Assembly (NCBI GenBank): GCA_964607755.1
Contig: CAZSMC010000052.1
Location: forward strand, 1 to 30,724
Origin: CAZSMC01 sp964607755
GTDB taxonomy: Bacteria; Zhuqueibacterota; Zhuqueibacteria; Residuimicrobiales; Krinioviventaceae
Reading direction: 5' to 3'
DNA: 30,724 bases
Positions 1-7,994 of the stretch are shown here, piece after piece. The notes below the pieces were generated by a model. That model was not told the DNA's origin. It ran no database searches and was given only the letters and a program-made list of their open reading frames with translations. Within the stretch, counting starts at the first letter, position 1, and each line of letters opens with the position of its first letter. The position numbers and the translations under genes are program-made.

Positions 1-1664
1 AAATTGCTTTCATTTTCAAAATTCGGGTCTTCTTCCACCACTTTTTTGTGAATTGGCCCCCAGAATCCCCATGGTCGAACTTTTTTATAAAAATCTTTCA
101 ATACCTCTTCATCTGCAGGTGGCGTTTTATAGGTGGCAATAATACAGCTTATTACAGAGATCGCCAGAATAATGGGAAAGTAATAAATTTGCGAAGCTCC
201 TGGAATGACTTTGGCAAAAATCAATGCCGGGATCAATCCGCTAACCATTCCCCAGAAATAGCCATATCCGTTGAACCGCCACCAGTACCACTTTAGCACA
301 TTCGAGGCGACATAACTCCCCCATAAAGCAGAAACAATCCATTTCAGCACAGAGTCAATGTCCCTTGCAAACACGCCCAAAATAATACTCACTGCCACGA
401 GAATAAGACCAATAACCTGGCTCACTCTGGCAATATGTTTTCCTTCTGCTTTTGGATTGATGTACCTCAGAAAAATATCATTCACCAGGTAAGCCTGTCC
501 GGCATTCAGGGTCCCAGAAAAAGTTGACACAAAAGCGGCTGCCAGGCCGGCCAGCAGCACTCCCAGGAATCCGACCGGAACAAATTCTGCCATAGCAGCA
601 GGAAGAATTTGTTCAAAATCGATTCTATTGCCAACAATGAGATTCAATTTGTCATAAAATAAAAGCCCAAGAACAACAAAGCCGGTAATCATCAAGTAAC
701 GAAATGGCATCAGAATGATAGAAACCGAACCGCTCATCATGCCGGCTTCGCGAGGATTGCGCGTAGACAAAATTTTCTGCATGTCGTAATTTGGCGCCGG
801 ACCGGCAGCGGAAACAAGAATCCCTTTGAATAATAACATCATCATAAAAATGGTGAAAAAAGAATAGCCGTCATTTTCTATCACCTGGTTCACCTGACCG
901 ATGATATTGCTCCAGTCCAAATCGAGTTTCCAGCCGAAAAACGGGCTGTACCATCCTTCCGGAACATTTAGAACGCCAGCAGCGGACAACTGGGTCATCG
1001 CAATAATCGCAATAATAATGCCGGAAATAGTAATAATGGTATATTGGATCAGGTCAGCCCACACAATACTTGCCATGCCACCGAGCAGGCAATAGATGGT
1101 TGCTGCCAAAGTAAATACAATACCATAAACGTGAGGAACAAATTTCGGACTGATGATAGCCGGATCAAATCCGAAAAAGCCGGCTACAGCATCCCAGGAG
1201 ATAAAAATCATCATGAATTTTCCGAGTCCGATAAAACCATAAGCGAGAAAACCAAGGCAGCTAATAATGGCGAAAATGACCACGATCGTGTGCGACCAGG
1301 AGGTGTCTCTGCGGTCACCGAAACGGGTTCTCAACCACTCAGCGCCGGTAGTGACCCTCGACCGCCGAAGCCATTTGGACAGGTAAATCATCAGAAAGAT
1401 CTGGTTAAACACAGGCCATAACCACGGAATCCAGATACTCTTCAAACCGTAAACAAAAGTGATGGTAACCAACCACATCGTGCCAGAAATATCCAGCATA
1501 CCGGATGCATTTGAAAGACCAAGCAAATACCAGGGCAACCGGTTTCCGCCCAAAAGATACTCCTTTTCTCCCCGTTCCGCTCTTTTCTTCATTATCACGC
1601 CGATTGCCGTAATCGCTACCATGTACAGCAGTATGATGACGATATCAATAGTTTGTAAGACCAT
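1..1664 (-). CDS. Sodium:solute symporter (SSS family), 3' end outside window
   Basis: Reading from ATG at 1664 the frame is open to the window edge for 554 codons with no stop, so the C-terminus is missing. The protein begins MVLQTIDIVIILLYMVAI and is a run of hydrophobic helices. After the first helix comes a GGNRLPWYLLGLSNASGM segment, and later LAGLAAAFVSTFSGTLNAGQ, typical of the SSS family that co-imports sugars, amino acids or similar solutes with sodium across the inner membrane. The substrate cannot be read from sequence. A GGAG-like site lies about 11 bases before the ATG, and a good sigma-70 promoter sits further upstream (1806-1834). It is transcribed away from the cold-shock gene. 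The family call is firm; the specificity is unknown. Confidence 0.9.
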   Translation of the reverse strand, partial: MVLQTIDIVIILLYMVAITAIGVIMKKRAERGEKEYLLGGNRLPWYLLGLSNASGMLDISGTMWLVTITFVYGLKSIWIPWLWPVFNQIFLMIYLSKWLRRSRVTTGAEWLRTRFGDRRDTSWSHTIVVIFAIISCLGFLAYGFIGLGKFMMIFISWDAVAGFFGFDPAIISPKFVPHVYGIVFTLAATIYCLLGGMASIVWADLIQYTIITISGIIIAIIAMTQLSAAGVLNVPEGWYSPFFGWKLDLDWSNIIGQVNQVIENDGYSFFTIFMMMLLFKGILVSAAGPAPNYDMQKILSTRNPREAGMMSGSVSIILMPFRYLMITGFVVLGLLFYDKLNLIVGNRIDFEQILPAAMAEFVPVGFLGVLLAGLAAAFVSTFSGTLNAGQAYLVNDIFLRYINPKAEGKHIARVSQVIGLILVAVSIILGVFARDIDSVLKWIVSALWGSYVASNVLKWYWWRFNGYGYFWGMVSGLIPALIFAKVIPGASQIYYFPIILAISVISCIIATYKTPPADEEVLKDFYKKVRPWGFWGPIHKKVVEEDPNFENESN

Positions 1665-1805
1665 GGGTCAAATCTCTCCGATTTTAGTGCGACTGTGTGT
1701 TAAACCACATCTGATTCATTCCTGGAAGTAATAATGACTTTTAATGGAGACTGTCGAGCATTCATAGGTGCTTAAATAATGCGCTGGATGGAAACATAAT
1801 TACAA

Positions 1806-1834
1806 ATTATAATAAATTTATTTAAATAATCCAA
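1806..1834 (-). promoter_or_regulatory. Sigma-70 type promoter for the symporter
   Basis: On the minus strand TTGGAT (1834-1829) and a perfect TATAAT (1811-1806) are separated by exactly 17 bases. Transcription would start near 1799, giving a leader of about 135 bases before the symporter ATG. The -10 match is perfect and the -35 matches at three of six positions. Confidence 0.5.
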
Positions 1835-1915
1835 TACTATTTAGTCTGTTTGTATTCCAGAACGTTGAAAATGGCAAGATGGATGCAAAATCTTTTTAAA
1901 ATTGACAATTAATTA

Positions 1916-1944
1916 TTGCATTTTAAACAAAGCTATTGTAAATT
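1916..1944 (+). promoter_or_regulatory. Weak candidate sigma-70 promoter for the cold-shock gene
   Basis: TTGCAT at 1916-1921 and TAAATT at 1939-1944 are 17 bases apart. Both boxes are imperfect. A start near 1951 would give a leader of about 165 bases, in keeping with the long leaders known for cspA-type mRNAs. A better -35 (TTGACA, 1902-1907) has no matching -10 at normal spacing. Confidence 0.25.
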
Positions 1945-1958
1945 GAGCGGTTAATTAA

Positions 1959-1973
1959 GGGTACACTTTTGCT
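1959..1973 (+). promoter_or_regulatory. Candidate sigma-54 (-24/-12) promoter
   Basis: GG at 1959-1960 and GC at 1971-1972 have the obligate ten-base spacing, and the -12 side reads TTTTGCT, close to TTGCW. The -24 side (AGGGTAC) is a poor match to TGGCAC. Sigma-54 is encoded in the window, so the factor exists in this organism, but this site is only a candidate. Confidence 0.2.
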
Positions 1974-2117
1974 GCTTTGAAATTTTTTGTTAAACCATCC
2001 TGGTTAAACTTAAAATGTGAGACAAATTCGAAGAGAAGATGTTTTTCTCGGCGAGATTTGCGAAAAGCTGACAAAAAGCTGTACACGTGTTTTTTACAAG
2101 TTATAAGGATCGTTTCA

Positions 2118-2318
2118 ATGGAAAAAGGAACTGTAAAGTGGTTTAATGGATCCAAGGGCTATGGATTTATCGCCAGAGAAGAAGGCGACGACGTGTTTGT
2201 CCATTACAAAGCCATCGAGGGTGAAGGCTACAAAACACTGAACGAGGGTGACGAGGTTCAGTTTGAAGTCGAAGAAAGCCCCAAAGGATTGCAAGCGACC
2301 AAAGTCTCAAAAATATAA
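2118..2318 (+). CDS. Cold-shock domain protein (CspA family)
   Basis: A 66-residue single-domain protein, normal length for the CspA family of RNA/DNA chaperones that melt mRNA secondary structure. RNP-1 is visible as KGYGFI (about residues 13-18) and RNP-2 as VFVHY (about 27-31), preceded by GTVKWFN. The start is the ATG at 2118, because it follows a good ribosome site (AAGGA, 2106-2110) and gives the canonical N-terminus MEKGTVKWFN; the frame stays open further upstream but that part resembles nothing. It is a single-gene unit with a long AT-rich leader, a usual place for temperature control, and a strong terminator just after the stop. Confidence 0.95.
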   Translation: MEKGTVKWFNGSKGYGFIAREEGDDVFVHYKAIEGEGYKTLNEGDEVQFEVEESPKGLQATKVSKI

Positions 2319-2334
2319 TTTTTAGGCTGAGATC

Positions 2335-2363
2335 AAAACCTCGATTTTTATCGGGGTTTTTTT
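2335..2363. terminator. Bidirectional intrinsic terminator
   Basis: AACCTCGAT (2337-2345) pairs with ATCGGGGTT (2350-2358) through a TTTT loop, with one G-U type pair and extra A-T pairs at the base. On the plus strand it ends in a run of seven T, stopping the cold-shock transcript. On the minus strand it ends in four T, and can stop the rpoN-to-GNAT operon. Confidence 0.8.
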
Positions 2364-2421
2364 GATTCAAGTTGAGCGATTTCAATCAATTCTACTATTC
2401 TAACTAAATCAATAAAATGCT

Positions 2422-3402
2422 TCACAACAGCAACCGCAAACTATCACGAAACACCCCTTGAGCGCCAAAGCTTTCTTTGAATCGTGCCAGACCCCAGTTC
2501 GGCTCTTCATTGACAGTAAAAATACCAAAATCCAGAAAACCGTATCGTTCCCGGATACCCCAATCGATGATATCGTGGAACAGGCAATTGACGCCCCGAT
2601 ATTGCTGATAATCATCGTCGTGGCTGATATAAAACGCGAGCACAACTCTGGGATTGCAGATAAACATGGCAACCCCGGCAGCCATGTCGTTTTCCGGCGT
2701 ATAGGCAGCAAAAAGTTTAACACGTTCCGGAAACAGCCCTTTTACTTTTAGCAGTGCAGGCAATGTATGTGTCGGCGAGACGTTGTGACGGAGGCGAAGG
2801 TTTTTTTTGAGAATCTGATAGAACCGTTCATATTCTTCCGGTTCTGCTGTTTCACGCACCGTGACGCCAAGTTTCTGTCCGCGGCGCACAGCCCGGCGCG
2901 AGCCTTCATTAAATGTAGTCAATATCTCATCGCGTCCGAAATCGAGTGGAATGACACTGGAAATTTCCCGTTTGCGGTACTGAAATCCGTTTTGGATCAA
3001 CGCAAAATCAATGTAATTGCTTGGACGGCGCAGGTAAATCTGCGGCGGCGGAGTCAGATCGATGCCGTCAAAACCGTGTTCGCTGGCAAAGCTGAGCAAC
3101 GCCTCGACAAGTTGGAAGGCTTCCCGAATAGACAGCGTATCCCGGGTGACAAAACCTCCATAGGAGGCACCGCGATGGGAGATGAGCAGGCGCTGACCAG
3201 CATCATCGAAATCAATTGCTGGCAGCAGGGCAAGAATGCGGTCTTTTTTCTGAAAAATCAGAGAATTATCAACAAACCTGCCTTCCGGGTGATAGGATAA
3301 AAACCGGCGGGTATGAAAAATGGTGCCATTATTCGCTGACCAGACAAAATCATCCCATTTTTTTTCAACATCTTTTGAATAGCGTACAATTTCGATTGCC
3401 AA
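2422..3402 (-). CDS. FemAB/GNAT-like acyl- or aminoacyl-transferase
   Basis: A 326-residue protein of the FemAB-like GNAT group (Acetyltransf_6 type). The second half has the usual pattern: a basic segment SRRAVRRGQKLG near residue 170, then YRGVNCLFHDIIDWG and GFLDFGIFTVNEEPNWGLARFKESFG near the end. Relatives transfer amino acids to peptidoglycan precursors or acyl groups in exopolysaccharide pathways; which applies here cannot be told. No signal peptide is seen. The start is a TTG at 3402, supported by GAGG six bases upstream, directly after the argF stop. An ATG start is not available nearby. It is the last gene of the rpoN-hslV-hslU-argF run, and the terminator at 2335-2363 follows. Confidence 0.75.
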   Translation of the reverse strand: MAIEIVRYSKDVEKKWDDFVWSANNGTIFHTRRFLSYHPEGRFVDNSLIFQKKDRILALLPAIDFDDAGQRLLISHRGASYGGFVTRDTLSIREAFQLVEALLSFASEHGFDGIDLTPPPQIYLRRPSNYIDFALIQNGFQYRKREISSVIPLDFGRDEILTTFNEGSRRAVRRGQKLGVTVRETAEPEEYERFYQILKKNLRLRHNVSPTHTLPALLKVKGLFPERVKLFAAYTPENDMAAGVAMFICNPRVVLAFYISHDDDYQQYRGVNCLFHDIIDWGIRERYGFLDFGIFTVNEEPNWGLARFKESFGAQGVFRDSLRLLL

Positions 3403-3413
3403 ACCAAACCTCG

Positions 3414-4328
3414 TTATTTTTGCATCAGATGAACCAGAATTGCTTTTTGGATATGCAGCCGGTTTTCAGCTTCATCGAACACCACCGAATGCGGTCCGTC
3501 GATAACCGCGTCAGTGATTTCATCCCCCCGGTGTGCCGGCAAGCAATGCAGTACAATGCAATGGGGATCAGCGTGCTCGAGCAAAGCTTCGTTGACCTGA
3601 TAGGGTCGGAAAATTTTATCCCGCTCTTTAGCCTCATTTTCCTGTCCCATGCTGGCCCAGACATCGGTATACACCACATCAGCATTTTTGACCGCTTTAG
3701 CCGGATCGTTAAAAATTCGAATCTGGCCCGCACCGGAATCTTGTGCCCTTTTTAAAAGCCCGGCTTCAGGCTCATGTCCTTTTGGACAGCCGATACGCAG
3801 GTCAATGTTCAGGCGGGAAGCCAAATTCACCCATGAGTTGGCAACATTATTGCCGTCACCGACATAAGCGACTTTAATATGCTCAAACCGGCCTTTGTGT
3901 TCGTAAATGGTAAACATATCGCCAAGCACCTGGCAGGGATGGTTGAGATCGGAAAGTCCGCACACGACCGGCACAGTGGCAAAACGCGCCAGCTCTTCCA
4001 CAATATCGTGCCCGAATACCCGTGCCATAATCGCGTCACAAAACCGGGACAGCACCCGCGCGACATCGGCTGCTGACTCGCGTTTGCCAAGGCCAACTTC
4101 AGCAGGACTGAGATAGATGGCATGACCTCCCAGTTGGTTCATGCCGACCTCAAAAGACACTCGTGTTCGGGTGGACGGTTTTTGAAAAAGCATTGCCAGA
4201 TTTTGTTCTTTTAAAAGATGGTGCTGCTTTCCGGAATGCGTCTCTGCTTTTAATTTGGTACAATTTTCAAAAACAGAAAACAATTCATCTATGCCAAAAT
4301 CAGTAATCATCAAAAAGTCCTGCTTCAT
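3414..4328 (-). CDS. argF: Ornithine carbamoyltransferase
   Basis: This 304-residue enzyme makes citrulline from ornithine and carbamoyl phosphate in arginine synthesis (cytoplasm). The carbamoyl-phosphate motif STRTRVSFE lies near residues 54-62, HPCQ in the middle, an SMG loop (DVWASMGQE) follows, and HCLPAHRG sits near the C-terminus. The SMG and HCLP motifs fit true OTCase rather than the N-acetyl- or N-succinylornithine enzymes of many Bacteroidota; that distinction is family knowledge applied by eye. A strong AGGAGG ribosome site lies five bases before the ATG. The gene follows hslU by about a dozen bases and is probably cotranscribed. No other arginine gene is nearby, so its position is not that of an arg operon. 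Confidence 0.95.
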   Translation of the reverse strand: MKQDFLMITDFGIDELFSVFENCTKLKAETHSGKQHHLLKEQNLAMLFQKPSTRTRVSFEVGMNQLGGHAIYLSPAEVGLGKRESAADVARVLSRFCDAIMARVFGHDIVEELARFATVPVVCGLSDLNHPCQVLGDMFTIYEHKGRFEHIKVAYVGDGNNVANSWVNLASRLNIDLRIGCPKGHEPEAGLLKRAQDSGAGQIRIFNDPAKAVKNADVVYTDVWASMGQENEAKERDKIFRPYQVNEALLEHADPHCIVLHCLPAHRGDEITDAVIDGPHSVVFDEAENRLHIQKAILVHLMQK

Positions 4329-4339
4329 GCCAGCCTCCT

Positions 4340-5695
4340 CTAAAGTATGTATTGGCTCAGGTCTTCATCCTGAATGAGTTCATACAATTTCTCGCGTACA
4401 GCTTTTTGGGTAATTTTTACAGTCTTTATATTCTCGTTTGGCAGATCAAATAGCGTATCTTCCAACAAATAACTCAGAACAGTATGCAGCCGCCGGGCGC
4501 CAATATTCTCGGAGCGTTCGTTGACCTGGGTTGCGATTTTGGCAATTTCGGTTATGGCGCCATTGGTAAATTTCAATGTGACGTCTTCGGTTGCCATCAA
4601 TTCAGTGTATTGTTTAATCAATGCGTTCTGCGGTTCGGTGAGAATGCGGGCAAAATCTTCAACAGTTAAATTGTCCATTTCAACACGTATTGGGAACCGG
4701 CCTTGCAATTCCGGAATAAGGTCAGAAGGTTTTGTGACATGAAACGCGCCGGATGCAATGAAAAGGATGTGATCGGTTCGCACCATACCGTGCTTGGTAG
4801 CGACATTTGTGCCTTCGATAACTGGTAAAAGATCTCGCTGAACACCCTCGCGGGAAACGTCGGGATTGTTGCTTTGATTTTCACCGGCTATTTTATCGAT
4901 TTCATCCAGAAAAACAATGCCGGTGTTTTCCACCCGCTTAATCGCCTCGCGAACGATCTCGTCCATATCAATAAGTTTTTGCGTTTCTTCCTGCTGCAGC
5001 ACGACCAAACCTTCACTCACTGTCATTCGCCGGGTTTTCTTTTGCGGCTTGGCCATCGGGCCAAGGATATCCTGAAGATTGATACCCATCTCTTCAAGAC
5101 CTATTGGCGAGACAACCTGCATCATCGCCGTGGACTCGGATGCCACCTCGAGTTCGATCATGCGGTCTTTAAGTTTGCCGTCCTCGAGCTGCTTACGCAG
5201 TTTTTCCCGGGTGCGTTCGTGTTGCTCCTGGCGCACGCGCTCATTGGCTTCATCCTGTTCATTTTTCGGTGTACGTGCATGACGCTCCGGTAAAAGGATG
5301 TCCAACATTCGTTCTTTTGCCAGCACTTTGGCCTTGTCTTTTACGCCTTCAACATGTTCGCTACGAACCATGTTCACTGATTGATCGACCAGGTCGCGGA
5401 TGATGGATTCCACATCCCGGCCCATGTAGCCAACTTCGGTGAATTTAGATGCTTCAACTTTTATGAACGGCGCGCTGTCCAGTCTTGCCAGGCGGCGTGA
5501 TATTTCTGTCTTGCCCACACCTGTCGCGCCAATCAAAATGATATTATTGGGCATAATTTCCTCGCGCATATCTCCAGACACTTGCTGACGGCGATACCGG
5601 TTGCGCAAAGCAATGGCTACAGACTTTTTAGCCTTATCCTGACCAATGATATATTTATCAAGTTTAGATACAATCTCGCGTGGTGTCAAATTCAT
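4340..5695 (-). CDS. hslU: HslU, ATPase subunit of the HslUV protease
   Basis: An AAA+ unfoldase of 451 residues that feeds proteins to the HslV peptidase. Visible are TPREIV and YIIGQDKAK at the N-terminus, Walker A GATGVGKTE, Walker B IVFLDEIDKI, an acidic/coiled I-domain between them, sensor/arginine-finger region LQGRFPIRVEM, and the C-terminal tail DLSQYIL that docks into HslV. The central pore loop reads GYMG instead of the usual GYVG. ATG at 5695 gives the family N-terminus; an in-frame GTG at 5707 would add four residues. It lies about 110 bases downstream of hslV and just before argF. Confidence 0.95.
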   Translation of the reverse strand: MNLTPREIVSKLDKYIIGQDKAKKSVAIALRNRYRRQQVSGDMREEIMPNNIILIGATGVGKTEISRRLARLDSAPFIKVEASKFTEVGYMGRDVESIIRDLVDQSVNMVRSEHVEGVKDKAKVLAKERMLDILLPERHARTPKNEQDEANERVRQEQHERTREKLRKQLEDGKLKDRMIELEVASESTAMMQVVSPIGLEEMGINLQDILGPMAKPQKKTRRMTVSEGLVVLQQEETQKLIDMDEIVREAIKRVENTGIVFLDEIDKIAGENQSNNPDVSREGVQRDLLPVIEGTNVATKHGMVRTDHILFIASGAFHVTKPSDLIPELQGRFPIRVEMDNLTVEDFARILTEPQNALIKQYTELMATEDVTLKFTNGAITEIAKIATQVNERSENIGARRLHTVLSYLLEDTLFDLPNENIKTVKITQKAVREKLYELIQDEDLSQYIL

Positions 5696-5807
5696 AGTCC
5701 TGTCCACAAGATATTTTCTTTTTGTTTAAAGAATACACACGGCATGAAATAATGATGTGGATTTCGGAAATTCAAAGTCCCTTACATTTTAGATAATTTT
5801 TTTTGAA

Positions 5808-6353
5808 TCAATCGAGTTCTGCTACAGAAATATTATCATTTGTGTAAATACAAACATCAGCCGTCATTTTCATGGCTTCTTTGGCAATGGCAACGGCATC
5901 GAGACGGGAATGTTTCATCAAGGCGCGCGCAGCGATTCTGGCATACGCTGCACCGGAGCCAATAGCGATGATGTTATCATCCGGTTCCACCACATCGCCG
6001 ATTCCGGATATCAAATAAATGCTGTTTTTGTCAAGCACAGCGAGTTCGGCTTCGAGCCGGCGTAAGTAACGGTCAGTGCGCCATTCTTTAGCCAACTCGA
6101 CAGCGGAACGAGCCAGATTGCCATTAAATTCTTCAAGCTTGCCTTCAAAACGTTCAAAAAGCGTAAACGCATCAGCCACTGTTCCGGCGAATCCAGCCAG
6201 AACACTGTCTTTGTATAGTTTACGGATTTTGCGCGCACTGGCTTTTAACACGGTTTCGCCATAAGTGACCTGGCCGTCACCAGCTATAACGGTTTGTCCT
6301 TTATGTCGCAAACCAAGTACAGTGGTGGCGTGAAATCGAGAGAATGTTGACAT
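5808..6353 (-). CDS. hslV: HslV, peptidase subunit of the HslUV protease
   Basis: A 181-residue proteasome-beta-like threonine peptidase. The motif ATTVLGLRHKG holds the catalytic threonine (Thr10 here), with Asp26 (AGDGQVT) and Lys42 (ARKIRKL) at the distances expected for Asp17 and Lys33 of the mature E. coli enzyme. Unlike E. coli HslV, where Thr follows Met directly, nine residues (MSTFSRFHA) precede Thr10, so a short propeptide must be removed to free the nucleophile. A few bases separate it from the upstream rpoN stop, so it is part of the same transcript; hslU follows. Confidence 0.95.
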   Translation of the reverse strand: MSTFSRFHATTVLGLRHKGQTVIAGDGQVTYGETVLKASARKIRKLYKDSVLAGFAGTVADAFTLFERFEGKLEEFNGNLARSAVELAKEWRTDRYLRRLEAELAVLDKNSIYLISGIGDVVEPDDNIIAIGSGAAYARIAARALMKHSRLDAVAIAKEAMKMTADVCIYTNDNISVAELD

Positions 6354-6363
6354 GTCAGCTCTC

Positions 6364-7785
6364 TTAAATTTTGCGTCTCAAACGGGCTACCGGAATAGAC
6401 ATTTGTTCGCGGTATTTAGCCACGGTTCTCCGGGCAACAGGATAGCCTTCTTTTTTCAGCATTTCGGAAATTTTCTGATCGTTATACGGCTTGTTCGGCG
6501 GCTCTTTGTCGATTAAATCCTTGATAAAAGCTTTTATTTTGCGATTGGAAACATCCTCACCATCATCGGTGCGATATTTTTCACTAAAAAAGTATTTGAG
6601 TTCAAACACACCGTATTCTGTTTGGATATATTTGCCATTTGTTACTCGGCTTATGGTGGAAATATCCATGCTAATATCGTCGGCAATATCCTTGAGAATC
6701 ATTGGTTTCAAGTATTCCGGGCCTTTTTCAAAAAAATCGTGTTGGCGGTTAATAATCGCCTCGACAGTGCGAAGGATGGTTGCGCGACGTTGATGGATTG
6801 AATTGATCAGCCAGCGGGCAGATTCGAGACGTTGACGGATAAAATCCCTGGCTTCCTTGCTGGTGTTTTTTTTATCCAGCATCATCTTTTTGTATTGATT
6901 ATTGATCCGGAGATGGGGAACATTAAAATCATTCAGATAGATGCGAAACTCACCTTCTTCCTTGCGCACTTCAACGTCAGGGATGATGTAATTGTTTTCA
7001 AGAGTAATATATCCTTCGCCCGGTTTCGGGTTGAGTTTGGTGATTTCTGTGATGATCTCGTTTACTTGATTAAGGGTCAGGTCCATATTTTTGGATAACT
7101 TTTCATAGCGTTTGTTTTTAAAATCGTCAAAATTATCCCGAACCATTTCGATTGCTTTTTCATTCAGCGGATTTTGCTGGTTGAGCTGAATCAGCAAACA
7201 CTCCTGTAAATTGCGAGCCCCGATACCAGGTGGATCAAAAGACTGGATAAGAGATAGAATTTTCTCGATGCGTTCAGCGTCTTCTTCCAAATTCTCGGCT
7301 ATCGTCTCAACGTCCACACGCAAGTACCCGGACAAATCAATATTCCAAATAATATATTCACCGATTGTAAGCTCTTTAACATCAAGTGAATTTGTATGCA
7401 GTTGAGATATGAGATAATCGGTCAGGGTTTCCTTGTACACCTCGACGCGTTCTTTATCATCTTCGGTTTTTTCACGAGGTGGTTTATATTCGTAATTGTT
7501 TTCGTCGTTTAATATTTCATCCCAATCTATTTCATCATTGTCTTCTTCGAGCGGATTGTCTTCATCTTCGTGTTCTTTTTCCTCTTCCAGCGTCGAATCG
7601 TTTGTTTCTTCCTGTTCCTGTTCAAGCTGATTTTCTTCATCGAGTTCCAGGAGTGGGTTAAGTTCCAACTCGGTCTGCAACCGTTGCTCAAGGCTCATAA
7701 TCGGCAATTGCAGCAACGAAGAAAGCAAAACCTGCTGCGGGGATTGTTTCATTTGCAGATTTAATTGTTGTCCTAAACGAACCAT
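6364..7785 (-). CDS. rpoN: RNA polymerase sigma-54 factor
   Basis: A 473-residue sigma-54, full length. Region I is the glutamine/leucine-rich start (GQQLNLQMKQSPQQVLLSSL) that contacts AAA+ activators. Region II is a strongly acidic stretch at about residues 50-105, longer than in E. coli. Core-binding and DNA-binding regions follow, ending with a perfect RpoN box ARRTVAKYRE at 451-460, which reads the -24 element. AAGGAG lies ten bases before the ATG, and a tiny leader frame ends on the start codon (7785-7808). rpoN next to lptB is a widespread arrangement. No sigma-54 modulation gene (hpf) or PTS-Ntr gene follows; hslV does. Confidence 0.97.
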   Translation of the reverse strand: MVRLGQQLNLQMKQSPQQVLLSSLLQLPIMSLEQRLQTELELNPLLELDEENQLEQEQEETNDSTLEEEKEHEDEDNPLEEDNDEIDWDEILNDENNYEYKPPREKTEDDKERVEVYKETLTDYLISQLHTNSLDVKELTIGEYIIWNIDLSGYLRVDVETIAENLEEDAERIEKILSLIQSFDPPGIGARNLQECLLIQLNQQNPLNEKAIEMVRDNFDDFKNKRYEKLSKNMDLTLNQVNEIITEITKLNPKPGEGYITLENNYIIPDVEVRKEEGEFRIYLNDFNVPHLRINNQYKKMMLDKKNTSKEARDFIRQRLESARWLINSIHQRRATILRTVEAIINRQHDFFEKGPEYLKPMILKDIADDISMDISTISRVTNGKYIQTEYGVFELKYFFSEKYRTDDGEDVSNRKIKAFIKDLIDKEPPNKPYNDQKISEMLKKEGYPVARRTVAKYREQMSIPVARLRRKI

Positions 7786-7808
7786 TACGTTTTAACTCCT
7801 TGATGCAT
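7785..7808 (-). promoter_or_regulatory. Possible seven-codon leader peptide coupled to rpoN
   Basis: On the minus strand, ATG at 7808 is preceded by GAGGAG at five-base spacing and encodes MHQGVKT. Its TAA shares its last base with the rpoN ATG (TAATG). The rpoN ribosome site AAGGAG lies inside this frame. The layout fits translational coupling or a leader peptide, but so short a frame can arise by chance. Confidence 0.3.
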
Positions 7809-7921
7809 AAATTCTCCTCATCTCTGTCATTGAATTTTTCTTTTATATAATTACACTTTTTGCTGCAGGCCAATAACTAAACACAATCTATATACCGATT
7901 TAAAATATAACGAAATCAATT

Positions 7922-7950
7922 TTTATAAAATTTAATGATTTTTTCAACAA
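7922..7950 (-). promoter_or_regulatory. Sigma-70 type promoter for rpoN operon
   Basis: On the minus strand TTGTTG (7950-7945) and TATAAA (7927-7922) are 17 bases apart in the 209-base AT-rich gap between lptB and rpoN. The -10 matches five of six positions, the -35 three. It would give a leader of about 130 bases. Confidence 0.4.
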
Positions 7951-7994
7951 AAGTATACAACCTAACAAAAATTTATTGCCGTCATAAAATAAAC

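Larger units (their letters stand above)
1665..2117. other. Intergenic region between symporter and cold-shock gene
   Basis: This 453-base stretch holds no convincing gene; short open frames run across it but lack ribosome sites and recognisable protein. It carries the symporter promoter on the minus strand, AT-rich sequence around 1800-1830, candidate promoters for the cold-shock gene, and that gene's probable long leader. Within the leader an 8-base direct repeat AAAAGCTG occurs at 2063-2070 and 2074-2081, followed by the palindrome ACACGTGT near 2083-2090. Confidence 0.6.

Noticed and set aside
1977..2117. N-terminal extension of the cold-shock protein
   Set aside because: The upstream codons are basic and unlike the family, and the ATG at 2118 has a good ribosome site.
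2767..3755. Two plus-strand open frames of nearly 180 codons opposite the GNAT-like and argF genes
   Set aside because: Both are antisense to firm genes, and their translations look like the shadow of normal codon use rather than a protein.
4874..5293. Long open frame on the plus strand opposite hslU (139 codons)
   Set aside because: It lies wholly inside a clear hslU gene on the other strand, has no ribosome site and no recognisable protein; a coding shadow.
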